From Nocardia thailandica NBRC 100428 (GTDB lineage: Bacteria; Actinomycetota; Actinomycetes; Mycobacteriales; Mycobacteriaceae), in the NCBI RefSeq assembly GCF_000308795.1, contig NZ_BAGK01000009.1, forward strand, positions 1-41,431: a stretch of DNA of 41,431 bases. The letters run 5' to 3'. The notes under the pieces are model-generated. The model did no database searches and was not told the DNA's origin. It saw nothing but the letters and a program-made list of their open reading frames with translations. Positions 14,891 through 21,607 of the stretch are shown here, piece after piece (the first letter of the stretch is position 1; every line of letters begins with the position of its first letter). The position numbers and the translations under genes were made by a program.

Positions 14891-15121
14891 ATGACCATCG
14901 ATCAGGAAACCGGCCGGATCACGGGCACGCGCGACAAGGACTACGACCTCATCTGGTTCGCCGAGGCGTCGCTGAGCAACGCACTGCGCATGGAGCAGTA
15001 CGCCGCCGACGCCGAACGCGTCGGTGACTCCGAACTCGTCGACTTCTTCCGCCGTGCCCAGCACGAGAGCCGCAAGGGCGCCGAGCAGGCCAAGGAGCTG
15101 CTCGCCGCCCGGTTGCGCTGA
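14891..15121 (+). CDS. Small conserved actinobacterial protein, 76 residues
   Basis: This charged, probably all-helical 76-residue protein starts MTIDQETGRITGTRDKDYDL, followed by IWFAEASLSNALRMEQYAADAER and DFFRRAQHESRKGAEQAKELL. The second part looks like a helix pair of ferritin-like or four-helix type, but there are no clear metal ligands. I do not recognise a described function. A ribosome binding site (GAGGAG) lies at 14878-14883, eight bases before the ATG. It can be read from the upstream operon or from its own SigF-type promoter at 14801-14825, so it is probably abundant under stress. A strong terminator follows. Confidence 0.75.
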   Translation: MTIDQETGRITGTRDKDYDLIWFAEASLSNALRMEQYAADAERVGDSELVDFFRRAQHESRKGAEQAKELLAARLR

Positions 15122-15130
15122 CCCACACAC

Positions 15131-15167
15131 ACGGCGCCCGATGTCCGTCGCGGACATCGGGCGCCGT
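15131..15167. terminator. Strong bidirectional hairpin terminator
   Basis: Perfect 17-bp stem with a three-base loop (left arm 15131-15147, loop 15148-15150, right arm 15151-15167). It separates the 76-residue protein gene from the convergent catalase gene. Confidence 0.8.
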
Positions 15168-15179
15168 GCTCTCGTCGGG

Positions 15180-17324
15180 TCAGGTCCGGGCTTCGATGCG
15201 GGCCCAGGCGCGATGCTCGCCCAGCGCCGCGAGCAGCCCGGCGCAGACGTTCTCCGCCTCGCCCACCGTGACGCCGGGGCCGTCCGGGTCGGCGCCGTTG
15301 CGCGTGAGCGCGCCGCTCGCGTCCCCGACCGCGGCCAAGGCCTTGCCGTGGCGCCACATCTCGCTCACCAGGAGGTCGACGCGCGGGTCGATCGGACCCG
15401 CCAGCAGCACCGCCCCGTCGAACTCGACCGAGCGCATCGTGGCGAAGGTGCGTTCGATGGGGATGTCCTCCACCGTGCCGCCGTGCGCCGCGGTGAGCAG
15501 CGGCCGCGCGCCCGCCTCCAGCAGCGCCTGGCGGACCGCGCGCACCGCCGTCGGCGCGGTGGCGTCGTCGACGAGGACCGCGACGGTGCGGCCGTCGACG
15601 GGGAAGCTGCCCCGGCGCTGCGACAGCGCCGGGCTCGGCGCCAGTTCCACGGTCTCGGCGTTCGGCGCGGGCGCCTCGAGACCGAGTTGCGCGGCCACGT
15701 AGCCGGTCAGCTCGGCGTCGACGTTCGCCAGCATCTGCAGTCCGCGCGCCCGCACCGTCACGTCGGTGCACTTGCCGAGCTCGAAGGCGAAGGCGTCGGC
15801 CAGGTGCTGTTGTTCGCCCGGCGCGAGGCTGCGGTAGAACATGCGCGGCTGGGAGAAGTGGTCGGCGAAGGACACTTCGGCGGGCCCGTTCGCCGAGGTC
15901 CGCAGGTGCGCGGCGGGCTCGGGGATCGGGACCGGGGATTCGACGTAGGCCCGGTCGAACGCCCCGGCCGCGTAGGGGCAGCCGCCGCCCAGCGAATTCG
16001 GCTTGTAGGGCGCGATGCCCGCGGGCACTCCCATCTGGTGCATGCCGTCGCGCAGGTTGTCGTTGATCGGAGCGTGCGGGGTGTTGATCGGCAGCTGGTT
16101 GAAGTTCGGCCCGCCGAGCCTGCTGATCTGGGTGTCGAGGTAGGAGAACAGCCTGCCCTGCAACAGCGGGTCGTCGGTGACCTCGATCCCGGGCACCAGA
16201 TGGCTGGGACAGAACGCGACCTGCTCGGTCTCGGCGAAGAAGTTGACCGGGTTCGCGGTCAGGCGCAGGGTGCCGATCACCTCCACCGGGGCCAGCTCCT
16301 CGGGCACGATCTTGGTCGGGTCCAGCAGATCGATGCCCTCGAACTCGTGACCGGGGGTGTCGGGGAAGACCTGCACGCCCAGATCCCATTCCGGGAAATG
16401 CCCCGAGGCCAGGGCCTCGGCCAGGTCGCGCCGGTGGAAGTCGGGATCGAATCCGGCGGTGAGCTGGGTCTCCTCCCACAGCATCGAGTGCACGCCCAGG
16501 CGCGGCTTCCAGTGGAACTTCGCCAGCGTGGTGCGCCCGTCGGCGGCCACGAGCCGGAAGGTGTGGATGCCGAAACCCTCCATCATGCGCAGCGAGCGCG
16601 GCAGCGCCCGGTCCGACATGTTCCAGAACGTGTGCGCGGTGGCCTCGGTGTGCAGGGTGACGAAGTCCCAGAACGTGTCGTGCGCCGACTGCGCCTGCGG
16701 GATCTCGGTGTCCGGATGCGGTTTGCCCGCGTGGATGATGTCGGGGAACTTGATGGCCTCCTGGATGAAGAACACCGGGATGTTGTTGCCCACCAGGTCG
16801 TAGACGCCTTCGCCGGTGTAGAACTTCACCGCGAAGCCGCGGGTGTCGCGCACGGTGTCGGCCGACCCGCGCGACCCGAGCACCGTGGAGAACCGCACGA
16901 ACACCGGTGTCTCGACCCCGGATTCGAGGAACTTCGCCCGCGTGATCCGCGAGGCGGCGCCGTTGGCGACGAACACCCCGTGCGCCCCGACCCCGCGCGC
17001 GTGCACCACCCGCTCCGGGATGCGTTCGTGGTCGAAGTGGGTGATCTTCTCGCGGAGATGGATGTCCTGCAACAGGATCGGGCCCCGCGGGCCCGCCTTG
17101 AGGGCGTGGTCGGTGTCGGCGGTGACCAGGCCCTGCGCGGTGGTCAGCGCGTCGCCCTGCGGGCAGCGCGCCCCCGGCGTGCCGGACAGCTCCGCGCCGG
17201 TCGGGCCGCGCAGTTCCGGGCCCTGCTGACCGGGCGCGGGTTCGGGTGCCGGGCAGCCGCCCGGGGTCTCGTCGGGCGGGGTGGGCGGACGCAGGTACTG
17301 CTCGGGGATGCCGTCGTCGGGCAT
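15180..17324 (-). CDS. katE: Large-subunit (clade 2, HPII/KatE-type) haem catalase
   Basis: This 714-residue catalase dismutates hydrogen peroxide. The catalytic His is H108 in ERVVHARGVGAHGVF, the distal Asn is in VGNNIPVFFIQ, and the haem-ligand Tyr is in RLFSYLDTQISRL. The N-terminal ~80 residues are a Pro-rich extension, and the last ~150 residues (GRTVAVLVDDATAPTAVRAV onward) form the extra class I glutamine amidotransferase-like domain found in large-subunit catalases. ATG 17324 has GAGAAAGGCG upstream and lies 18 bases after the SDR stop; both genes share the SigF-like promoter at 18229-18253. Large catalases are typical SigB/SigF-type stress proteins. Confidence 0.95.
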   Translation of the reverse strand: MPDDGIPEQYLRPPTPPDETPGGCPAPEPAPGQQGPELRGPTGAELSGTPGARCPQGDALTTAQGLVTADTDHALKAGPRGPILLQDIHLREKITHFDHERIPERVVHARGVGAHGVFVANGAASRITRAKFLESGVETPVFVRFSTVLGSRGSADTVRDTRGFAVKFYTGEGVYDLVGNNIPVFFIQEAIKFPDIIHAGKPHPDTEIPQAQSAHDTFWDFVTLHTEATAHTFWNMSDRALPRSLRMMEGFGIHTFRLVAADGRTTLAKFHWKPRLGVHSMLWEETQLTAGFDPDFHRRDLAEALASGHFPEWDLGVQVFPDTPGHEFEGIDLLDPTKIVPEELAPVEVIGTLRLTANPVNFFAETEQVAFCPSHLVPGIEVTDDPLLQGRLFSYLDTQISRLGGPNFNQLPINTPHAPINDNLRDGMHQMGVPAGIAPYKPNSLGGGCPYAAGAFDRAYVESPVPIPEPAAHLRTSANGPAEVSFADHFSQPRMFYRSLAPGEQQHLADAFAFELGKCTDVTVRARGLQMLANVDAELTGYVAAQLGLEAPAPNAETVELAPSPALSQRRGSFPVDGRTVAVLVDDATAPTAVRAVRQALLEAGARPLLTAAHGGTVEDIPIERTFATMRSVEFDGAVLLAGPIDPRVDLLVSEMWRHGKALAAVGDASGALTRNGADPDGPGVTVGEAENVCAGLLAALGEHRAWARIEART

Positions 17325-17342
17325 GATGTCGCCTTTCTCGGG

Positions 17343-18182
17343 TCAGAGGATGGGGCGGCCGCCGGTGACGGCCAGGCGGGCACCGGAGATATAGCTGCCG
17401 TCGTCGGCGGCCAGCAGGACGTAGGCGGGCGCGAGTTCCGCGGGCTGCCCGGCGCGGCCCAGCGGGGTGTCGTCGCCGAACGCGGCGACCTTCTCCGGGG
17501 GCATCGTGGAGGGGATGAGCGGGGTCCAGATCGGTCCGGGCGCCACGCTGTTCACGCGGATGCCCTTCTCGCCCAGCAATTGCGCGAGGCTGGCCGACAG
17601 ATTCGCGATCGCGGCCTTGGTCGCCGCGTAGGGCGCCAGCGTCGGCGAGGGCATATCCGAATTCACCGACGAACTGCCGATGATCGACGATCCCGGCGGC
17701 ATGTGCGGTAACGCGGCGCGGACCAGATGGAAATAGGCGCCCACGTTGAGGGCGAAGGTGTAGGCGAATTCCTCGTCGCTGATCTCGTCGAGATCGGTGT
17801 GGGTCATCTGATAAGCGGCATTGCTCACCAGCACGTCGATGCGGCCGAATTCTTCGACCGCCCGGGCCACCACCGCGCGGCAGTGCTCGGGCGCCGACAG
17901 ATCACCCGGCACCAGCACCGCGCGGCGCCCGGCCTCGCGCACGTATTCGGCCACCTCGCGGGCGTCGTCCTCCTCGTCCAGGTACGAAATGAGCACGTCG
18001 GCGCCCTCGCGGGCGAAGGCGATCGCCACCGCGCGCCCGATCCCGCTGTCGGCGCCGGTGACGACGGCGGCCTTACCCGCCAGTTTTCCCGACCCTCGGT
18101 ACGTGTTCTCCCCGCAATCGGGCACCGGACGCATCCTGGCCTGAATTCCGGGTGTCGGCTGCTGCTGTTCGGGAAATCCCAT
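17343..18182 (-). CDS. SDR family oxidoreductase (general-stress type)
   Basis: This 279-residue short-chain dehydrogenase has the cofactor motif TGADSGIG (about 48-55), NAA in the fourth strand (VLVSNAAYQ), the catalytic serine in GSSSVNS and the YxxxK pair in PYAATKAA. It carries the N-terminal extension PGIQARMRPVPDCGENTYRG, which is typical of the general-stress SDR group (YdaD/YhdF-like). ATG 18182 is chosen for the AAGGAG eight bases upstream. It is cotranscribed with katE. The substrate is unknown, and NADP versus NAD preference is not decided here. Confidence 0.88.
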   Translation of the reverse strand: MGFPEQQQPTPGIQARMRPVPDCGENTYRGSGKLAGKAAVVTGADSGIGRAVAIAFAREGADVLISYLDEEDDAREVAEYVREAGRRAVLVPGDLSAPEHCRAVVARAVEEFGRIDVLVSNAAYQMTHTDLDEISDEEFAYTFALNVGAYFHLVRAALPHMPPGSSIIGSSSVNSDMPSPTLAPYAATKAAIANLSASLAQLLGEKGIRVNSVAPGPIWTPLIPSTMPPEKVAAFGDDTPLGRAGQPAELAPAYVLLAADDGSYISGARLAVTGGRPIL

Positions 18183-18228
18183 CGCATACGCTCCTTCACC
18201 ACCGTCGGCAATTCGGTTCGCTCTCCGA

Positions 18229-18253
18229 CTACCGCGCACCGGGCCGGGCAAAC
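18229..18253 (-). promoter_or_regulatory. SigF-like promoter of the SDR-katE operon (GTTT-N15-CGGTAG)
   Basis: Minus strand: GTTT at 18253-18250, 15 bases, CGGTAG at 18234-18229, one mismatch from GGGTAG. Its -35 lies four bases from the -35 of the divergent plus-strand promoter at 18257-18281, so two holoenzymes could compete. Confidence 0.5.
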
Positions 18254-18256
18254 AGT

Positions 18257-18281
18257 GATTGAGTGGCTTTGTGCCGGGTAC
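18257..18281 (+). promoter_or_regulatory. SigF-type promoter of the 38-residue peptide and usfY (GATT-N15-GGGTAC)
   Basis: GATT at 18257-18260, 15 bases, GGGTAC at 18276-18281. The -10 ends nine bases before the ATG at 18291, so the transcript would start at or next to that ATG. Confidence 0.6.
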
Positions 18282-18290
18282 GCGGCCATC

Positions 18291-18407
18291 ATGGAATTAC
18301 TGGTCATCGCCGGTCTCGTCGTCGCGGTCGCCGCCGTCGTGGTGTACCGCCGGGTCACCGGCCGCCGTCCCGACTATCCCGAAGAGACAGGTAACCCCCG
18401 GAGGTGA
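18291..18407 (+). CDS. 38-residue single-span membrane peptide, probably leaderless
   Basis: ATG 18291 opens a 38-codon frame. Residues 2-19 (ELLVIAGLVVAVAAVVVY) form one hydrophobic helix, followed by RRVTGRRPDYPEETGNPRR, a basic, Pro-rich tail that would stay in the cytoplasm. No ribosome binding site precedes the ATG, but the SigF-type -10 ends nine bases upstream, as expected for leaderless translation. The stop codon lies in the loop of a hairpin (18396-18420), after which the UsfY-like gene begins. I do not recognise the peptide. Small single-span stress peptides often act on membrane protein complexes; a role here is inference. Confidence 0.55.
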   Translation: MELLVIAGLVVAVAAVVVYRRVTGRRPDYPEETGNPRR

Positions 18408-18420
18408 GCGTCCTCCGGGG
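18396..18420 (+). terminator. Hairpin between the 38-residue peptide and usfY
   Basis: Perfect 9-bp stem (CCCCGGAGG / CCTCCGGGG) with a seven-base loop that contains the TGA of the peptide gene. Translation of the peptide to its stop would keep this stem open, so it may act as an attenuator for usfY. Confidence 0.45.
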
Positions 18421-18440
18421 CGGCCGCGGAAGGAGCCATC

Positions 18441-18800
18441 ATGAACCTCACCCCCGCCGGCCCGGAGCCACCGGTGCCGCACCGCCCCGGGGAGCCGCCC
18501 CAGGCCGTCCCGCATCCGCACGTGCACCATTTCCCCGACGACACGCGGACCACCCGCTCGCACGCCGGGGAATCCATCGAGGACATCCGTAACTGGCCGG
18601 GACTGTTCCTGGTCGGTGTCGGGCTCGTCCTGCTCGCGCTCACCCTGACCGCGGCCGGCTACGGCTTCGAGGGCTGGGCGGTCATCGCGGGCGTGCTCTG
18701 CGGGGTGTGTCTGCTGTCGGGCATCCTCATCGTGCTCGGCGAACACTCGCGGGTGAAGGCCCGCGAGGGCCTGCACCTGTGGGACGCCCAGGGTCACTGA
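18441..18800 (+). CDS. usfY: UsfY-like stress membrane protein
   Basis: This 119-residue protein has a Pro/His-rich N-terminus, then DDTRTTRSHAGESIEDIRNWPG (about 33-54), which matches the hallmark RTTRPHAGES...PG stretch of mycobacterial UsfY proteins, and two hydrophobic helices (about 55-75 and 80-100). usfY lies near usfX-sigF in mycobacteria and its role is not established. ATG 18441 has GGAAGGAG at good spacing. The likely promoter is the SigF-type element at 18257-18281, making it cotranscribed with the 38-residue peptide. Confidence 0.75.
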   Translation: MNLTPAGPEPPVPHRPGEPPQAVPHPHVHHFPDDTRTTRSHAGESIEDIRNWPGLFLVGVGLVLLALTLTAAGYGFEGWAVIAGVLCGVCLLSGILIVLGEHSRVKAREGLHLWDAQGH

Positions 18801-18807
18801 TCGCACG

Positions 18808-18843
18808 CGATCGGCGGCGCCCGCAGTCGGGCGCCGCCGATCG
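18808..18843. terminator. Strong bidirectional hairpin terminator
   Basis: Perfect 16-bp stem with a four-base loop between the convergent usfY-like and SAP/Rho-N-like protein genes. Confidence 0.8.
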
Positions 18844-18849
18844 CGCGGG

Positions 18850-19182
18850 TCAGTCCCGGCCCAGCGCGTGGGCCAGTTCCTTCTTGTTCATCTTCGACCG
18901 CCCGTGGATGTTGCGGTCCTTGGCCTCTTCGTAGAGCTGGTCGCGGGTGAGCCCGCGCGGGCCCTTGCGATGCGCCCGCTGTCCGCCGCGCTTGCCCGAG
19001 GACATGTCGGTGCGCGACAGCTTGCTCGAGGTCTTCGCCTCCCCCGAACGCGCGCGTTCCTTGTTCACGGTGCGGGCGGCGATCTCCTCGGCCCGATCCT
19101 CCCCGACGCCGCGCTCCTCCTGGGATTCCTTGATGTGCTTGTACTGCCGTTCGCGTTTGTCGCTCCACGCTCGCTGCGGCAT
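18850..19182 (-). CDS. Lys/Arg-rich SAP/Rho-N-like protein (often called plasmid stabilization protein)
   Basis: This 110-residue, strongly basic protein starts MPQRAWSDKRERQYKHIKES, has a charged middle (ERGVGEDRAEEIAARTVNKE) and ends with a Rho-N/SAP-like nucleic acid-binding motif, TRDQLYEEAKDRNIHG then SKMNKKELAHAL. Family members are widely annotated as plasmid stabilization proteins, but here nothing suggests a plasmid or toxin-antitoxin role. ATG 19182 has GAGGAGG eight bases upstream. It has its own SigF-type promoter, placed inside the end of the UdgX gene. DNA or RNA binding under stress is the best guess. Confidence 0.75.
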   Translation of the reverse strand: MPQRAWSDKRERQYKHIKESQEERGVGEDRAEEIAARTVNKERARSGEAKTSSKLSRTDMSSGKRGGQRAHRKGPRGLTRDQLYEEAKDRNIHGRSKMNKKELAHALGRD

Positions 19183-19229
19183 GACCTGCACCTCCTCGGC
19201 TGACGATTCCGGTCTCTGTCGTGGGGGAT

Positions 19230-19254
19230 CTACCCGGGAGCCGGCACCGAAAAC
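19230..19254 (-). promoter_or_regulatory. SigF-type promoter of the SAP/Rho-N-like gene (GTTT-N15-GGGTAG)
   Basis: Minus strand: GTTT at 19254-19251, 15 bases, GGGTAG at 19235-19230. It matches the consensus and coincides with the last codons of the udgX gene. Confidence 0.65.
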
Positions 19255-19853
19255 AGCCGGGCCAGGTCGCCGACGAACTCGTCGTAGGCGGCGTGGCGGT
19301 CCGGGGCGCGCAGCACCGACGACGGGTGCACGGTCACCCCGGCCCGGTACCGCTCCAGCTCGACGGTGCCGCCCCGCAGCTCGGTCACCTTCGCGCTCGG
19401 TCCGAGCAGCGCCCGCGTCGCCACCGCGCCGAGGCAGATCACCAGCTCCGGGGTCAGCGCGTCGAGTTCGGCGGTCAGCCACGGCGTGCACGCCACCACC
19501 TCGGTGCGGCTGGGCTGCTGATGGATGCGCCGCTTGCCGCGTTCGACGAAGCGGAAGTGCTTGACGGCGTTGGTCAGGTACAGCCGGTCCCGGTCGACGC
19601 CCAGGTCGGCCAGCGCGCGGTCGAGCAGCCGGCCCGCCGGGCCGACGAAGGGGTGCCCGTCGAGGTCCTCCTCGTTGCCGGGCTGCTCACCGACGAGCAC
19701 GGTGTCCGCGTCGGCGGGGCCCTCGCCGAACACCGTGCGGGTCGCGTCGCGGTACAGGTCGCAGCCGTGGCAGTGCGCGGCCGCCGCGGCCATGGCGTCG
19801 AGGTCGGTGGTGTCGGGGACGTACCGGGCCGCGCCCGGGAACTTCGTGGTCAT
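19230..19853 (-). CDS. udgX: UdgX-type uracil-DNA glycosylase (Fe-S, covalent uracil binding)
   Basis: This 207-residue UDG-superfamily protein has VGEQPGNEEDLDGHPFVGPAG (motif I region), TNAVKHF and the C-terminal HPSSVLR. The insertion GKRRIHQQPSRTE, with KRRIH at residues 107-111, is the loop that defines UdgX, in which the His covalently captures the uracil-DNA sugar. Cysteines C28, C31 and C122 (with C141 a candidate fourth) suit a 4Fe-4S cluster. ATG 19853 overlaps the DUF72 stop as ATGA, so the genes are translationally coupled and share the SigF-type promoter at 20661-20685. UdgX is known from mycobacteria as a tight uracil-DNA binder. Confidence 0.9.
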   Translation of the reverse strand: MTTKFPGAARYVPDTTDLDAMAAAAAHCHGCDLYRDATRTVFGEGPADADTVLVGEQPGNEEDLDGHPFVGPAGRLLDRALADLGVDRDRLYLTNAVKHFRFVERGKRRIHQQPSRTEVVACTPWLTAELDALTPELVICLGAVATRALLGPSAKVTELRGGTVELERYRAGVTVHPSSVLRAPDRHAAYDEFVGDLARLFSVPAPG

Positions 19854-20626
19854 CGCGCCACCTCCGCGGGCTCGCGGCCGGGGGCGCGACTCACCGTGGC
19901 GCCCGCGGCCCGGGCGGCACGGGCGAAGGTGACCGCGTCGCGCACGGCCGCGCCGCCGGGATCGTTGTTGAAGTAGACCCAGACGTCGGCGTCGTCGGGC
20001 CAGGTGTCGCCCAGCCGGTGCGCCCAGCTGTCGAGGGCGCGGCGGCCGTAGTGGGGGGCGGGTCGCGCCCGGCCCGCGTGCAGGCGCAGATAGCCCCACC
20101 CGGCCGTGCGCCACAGCGGCGTGACCGGGCGCGAGTCGCGGTCGGCCCAGGCCAGGGCCGCGCCGCGCCGCTCGAGCACCGCGCGGATCTCGCCGGTCCA
20201 CCACGACGCGTGGCGCGGCTCGACGGCCACGCGCACCGAGCGCGGGAAGCAGCGCAGGCAGTCGTCGAGCAGGTCGGCGTCGGCGCGCAGGGTCGGGGGC
20301 AGCTGGAGCAGGACCGGGCCCAGCCGCCCGCCGAGCCCGTCGGCCCGGTCGAGCAGGCGCCGCACCGGCTCCTCGGGCTCGCGCAGCCGGCGGATGTGGG
20401 TCAGGAACCGGCTCGCCTTGACCGCGAAGACGAAGTCGTCGGGGGTGCGCTCGCGCCAGGCGACGAAGGTGTCGCGGTCGGGCAGCCGGTAGAAGGCGTT
20501 GTTGGACTCGACGGTGGCGAAGTTCTCGGCGTAGCACTCGAGCCAGCGGCGCATCGGTACCCCGTCGGGGTAGAGGACGCCACGCCAGTCCCGGTATTGC
20601 CAGCCGGACGTGCCGAGATGGATCAC
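19850..20626 (-). CDS. DUF72 domain protein (YecE-like)
   Basis: This 258-residue DUF72 protein has the usual features in order: HLGTSGWQYRDWRGVLYP at the start, FATVESNNAFYRLP, DDFVFAVKASRFLTHIRRL, LGPVLLQLPP, VAVEPRHASWW, and YFNNDPGG near the C-terminus. The fold is a TIM barrel of unknown biochemical role. GTG 20626 (MIHLGTSG) has AGGAGG eight bases upstream and is preferred over longer in-frame starts, which begin beyond that site. It is coupled to udgX by a 4-base overlap. DUF72 next to DNA repair genes is common, but its task is unknown. Confidence 0.88.
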   Translation of the reverse strand: MIHLGTSGWQYRDWRGVLYPDGVPMRRWLECYAENFATVESNNAFYRLPDRDTFVAWRERTPDDFVFAVKASRFLTHIRRLREPEEPVRRLLDRADGLGGRLGPVLLQLPPTLRADADLLDDCLRCFPRSVRVAVEPRHASWWTGEIRAVLERRGAALAWADRDSRPVTPLWRTAGWGYLRLHAGRARPAPHYGRRALDSWAHRLGDTWPDDADVWVYFNNDPGGAAVRDAVTFARAARAAGATVSRAPGREPAEVAR

Positions 20627-20660
20627 CGCGCTCACCTCCTGTTCCGTCGCGGTCGGGGTG

Positions 20661-20685
20661 ATACCCGTCACCGGGCGGGGCAATC
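20661..20685 (-). promoter_or_regulatory. SigF-type promoter of the DUF72-udgX operon (GATT-N15-GGGTAT)
   Basis: Minus strand: GATT at 20685-20682, 15 bases, GGGTAT at 20666-20661. The predicted start is about 30 bases before the GTG at 20626. Confidence 0.65.
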
Positions 20686-20776
20686 GGCCCGCTCACGCGC
20701 GTTTGAAGCCCGCCCCCACGGCAACCCTGCAGACAGGTAGGTCGAAGCCCGAACGATCGCAGCACGACTGCAGGAG

Positions 20777-21607
20777 ATGATTCCGTTGCCGCAGACCTCC
20801 ACCGATGCCGACGCCCCGCCCCACTCGGGCGGCGACAGCTACGACGACATCGAACCGCTGTTCGCCGACCTGGCCCGGCTCGACCCGGACAGCCCCGCGC
20901 ACCACCATCTGCGCGAAGACATCATCGACCGTTGCCTTCCCCTCGCCGAACACATCGCGATGCGCTTCGCCGGGCGCGGCGAACTGTTCGACGACCTGCT
21001 GCAGACCGCGCGTCTGGGGGTGGTGGTCGCGGTCGACCGCTTCGATCCCGGCTACGGCGCGCCGTTCCTCGCCTTCGCGGTGCCGACGGTGATGGGCGAG
21101 GTCCGCCGCCACTTCCGCGACAACACCTGGGCCCTGCGCGTCCCGCGCCGGGAGAAGGAACTCCAGGCCGAGGTGACGATCGCCGCCGACCAGCTGACCC
21201 AGGAACTGGGCCGCACCCCGACCGCGCGGGAACTGGCCACCGAACTCGACGTCGAGGTCACCGACATCACGACCGCCCGCGTCGCCGCCGAGGTCTACAA
21301 CACCCGCAGCCTGGACATGCCCGTGCACGACTTCCACGGCGAGCCCGCGGGCGACACCGTCGCCGACACGCTGTGCTGCGAGGAGAACCGCTACGACCTG
21401 GCCGAGGACACCATCACGGTGGCGCCGCTGCTGGCCGAACTCGACGACGCCGAGCGCCGCCTGCTGGTGTGGCGCTTCTACGATTCGCTGTCGCAGTCGG
21501 CGATCGCGCGCAGGCTCGGCGTGTCCCAGATGACCGTGTCGCGCATGCTCAGCCGCCTGCTCGGGCGGCTGCACGATCAGGCGGTCGCCGAACCCGTCGC
21601 CGCCTGA
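20777..21607 (+). CDS. sigF: RNA polymerase sigma factor, SigB/SigF/SigG group
   Basis: This group 3 sigma factor of 276 residues has region 2 in HIAMRFAGRGELFDDLLQTA through GYGAPFLAFAVPTVMGEVRRHFRD, region 3 in AADQLTQELGRTPTARELATELDV, and region 4 in AERRLLVWRFYDSLSQSAIA with the HTH RRLGVSQMTVSRMLSRLL. It most likely recognises the GNNT-N15-GGGTA boxes of this island. Its AGGAG abuts the ATG at 20777 with no spacing; the in-frame TTG at 20786 has ideal nine-base spacing and may be the true start. No good SigF box precedes the gene (GTTT-N15-GGCAAC at 20701 has two mismatches). The 3' end overlaps the convergent TetR gene by 31 bases. Confidence 0.9.
   Translation: MIPLPQTSTDADAPPHSGGDSYDDIEPLFADLARLDPDSPAHHHLREDIIDRCLPLAEHIAMRFAGRGELFDDLLQTARLGVVVAVDRFDPGYGAPFLAFAVPTVMGEVRRHFRDNTWALRVPRREKELQAEVTIAADQLTQELGRTPTARELATELDVEVTDITTARVAAEVYNTRSLDMPVHDFHGEPAGDTVADTLCCEENRYDLAEDTITVAPLLAELDDAERRLLVWRFYDSLSQSAIARRLGVSQMTVSRMLSRLLGRLHDQAVAEPVAA

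Noticed and set aside
15024..17711. An 895-codon plus-strand open frame
   Set aside because: Antisense to katE, whose haem and catalytic residues are all readable. It is typical of the stop-poor opposite frame in high-GC DNA.
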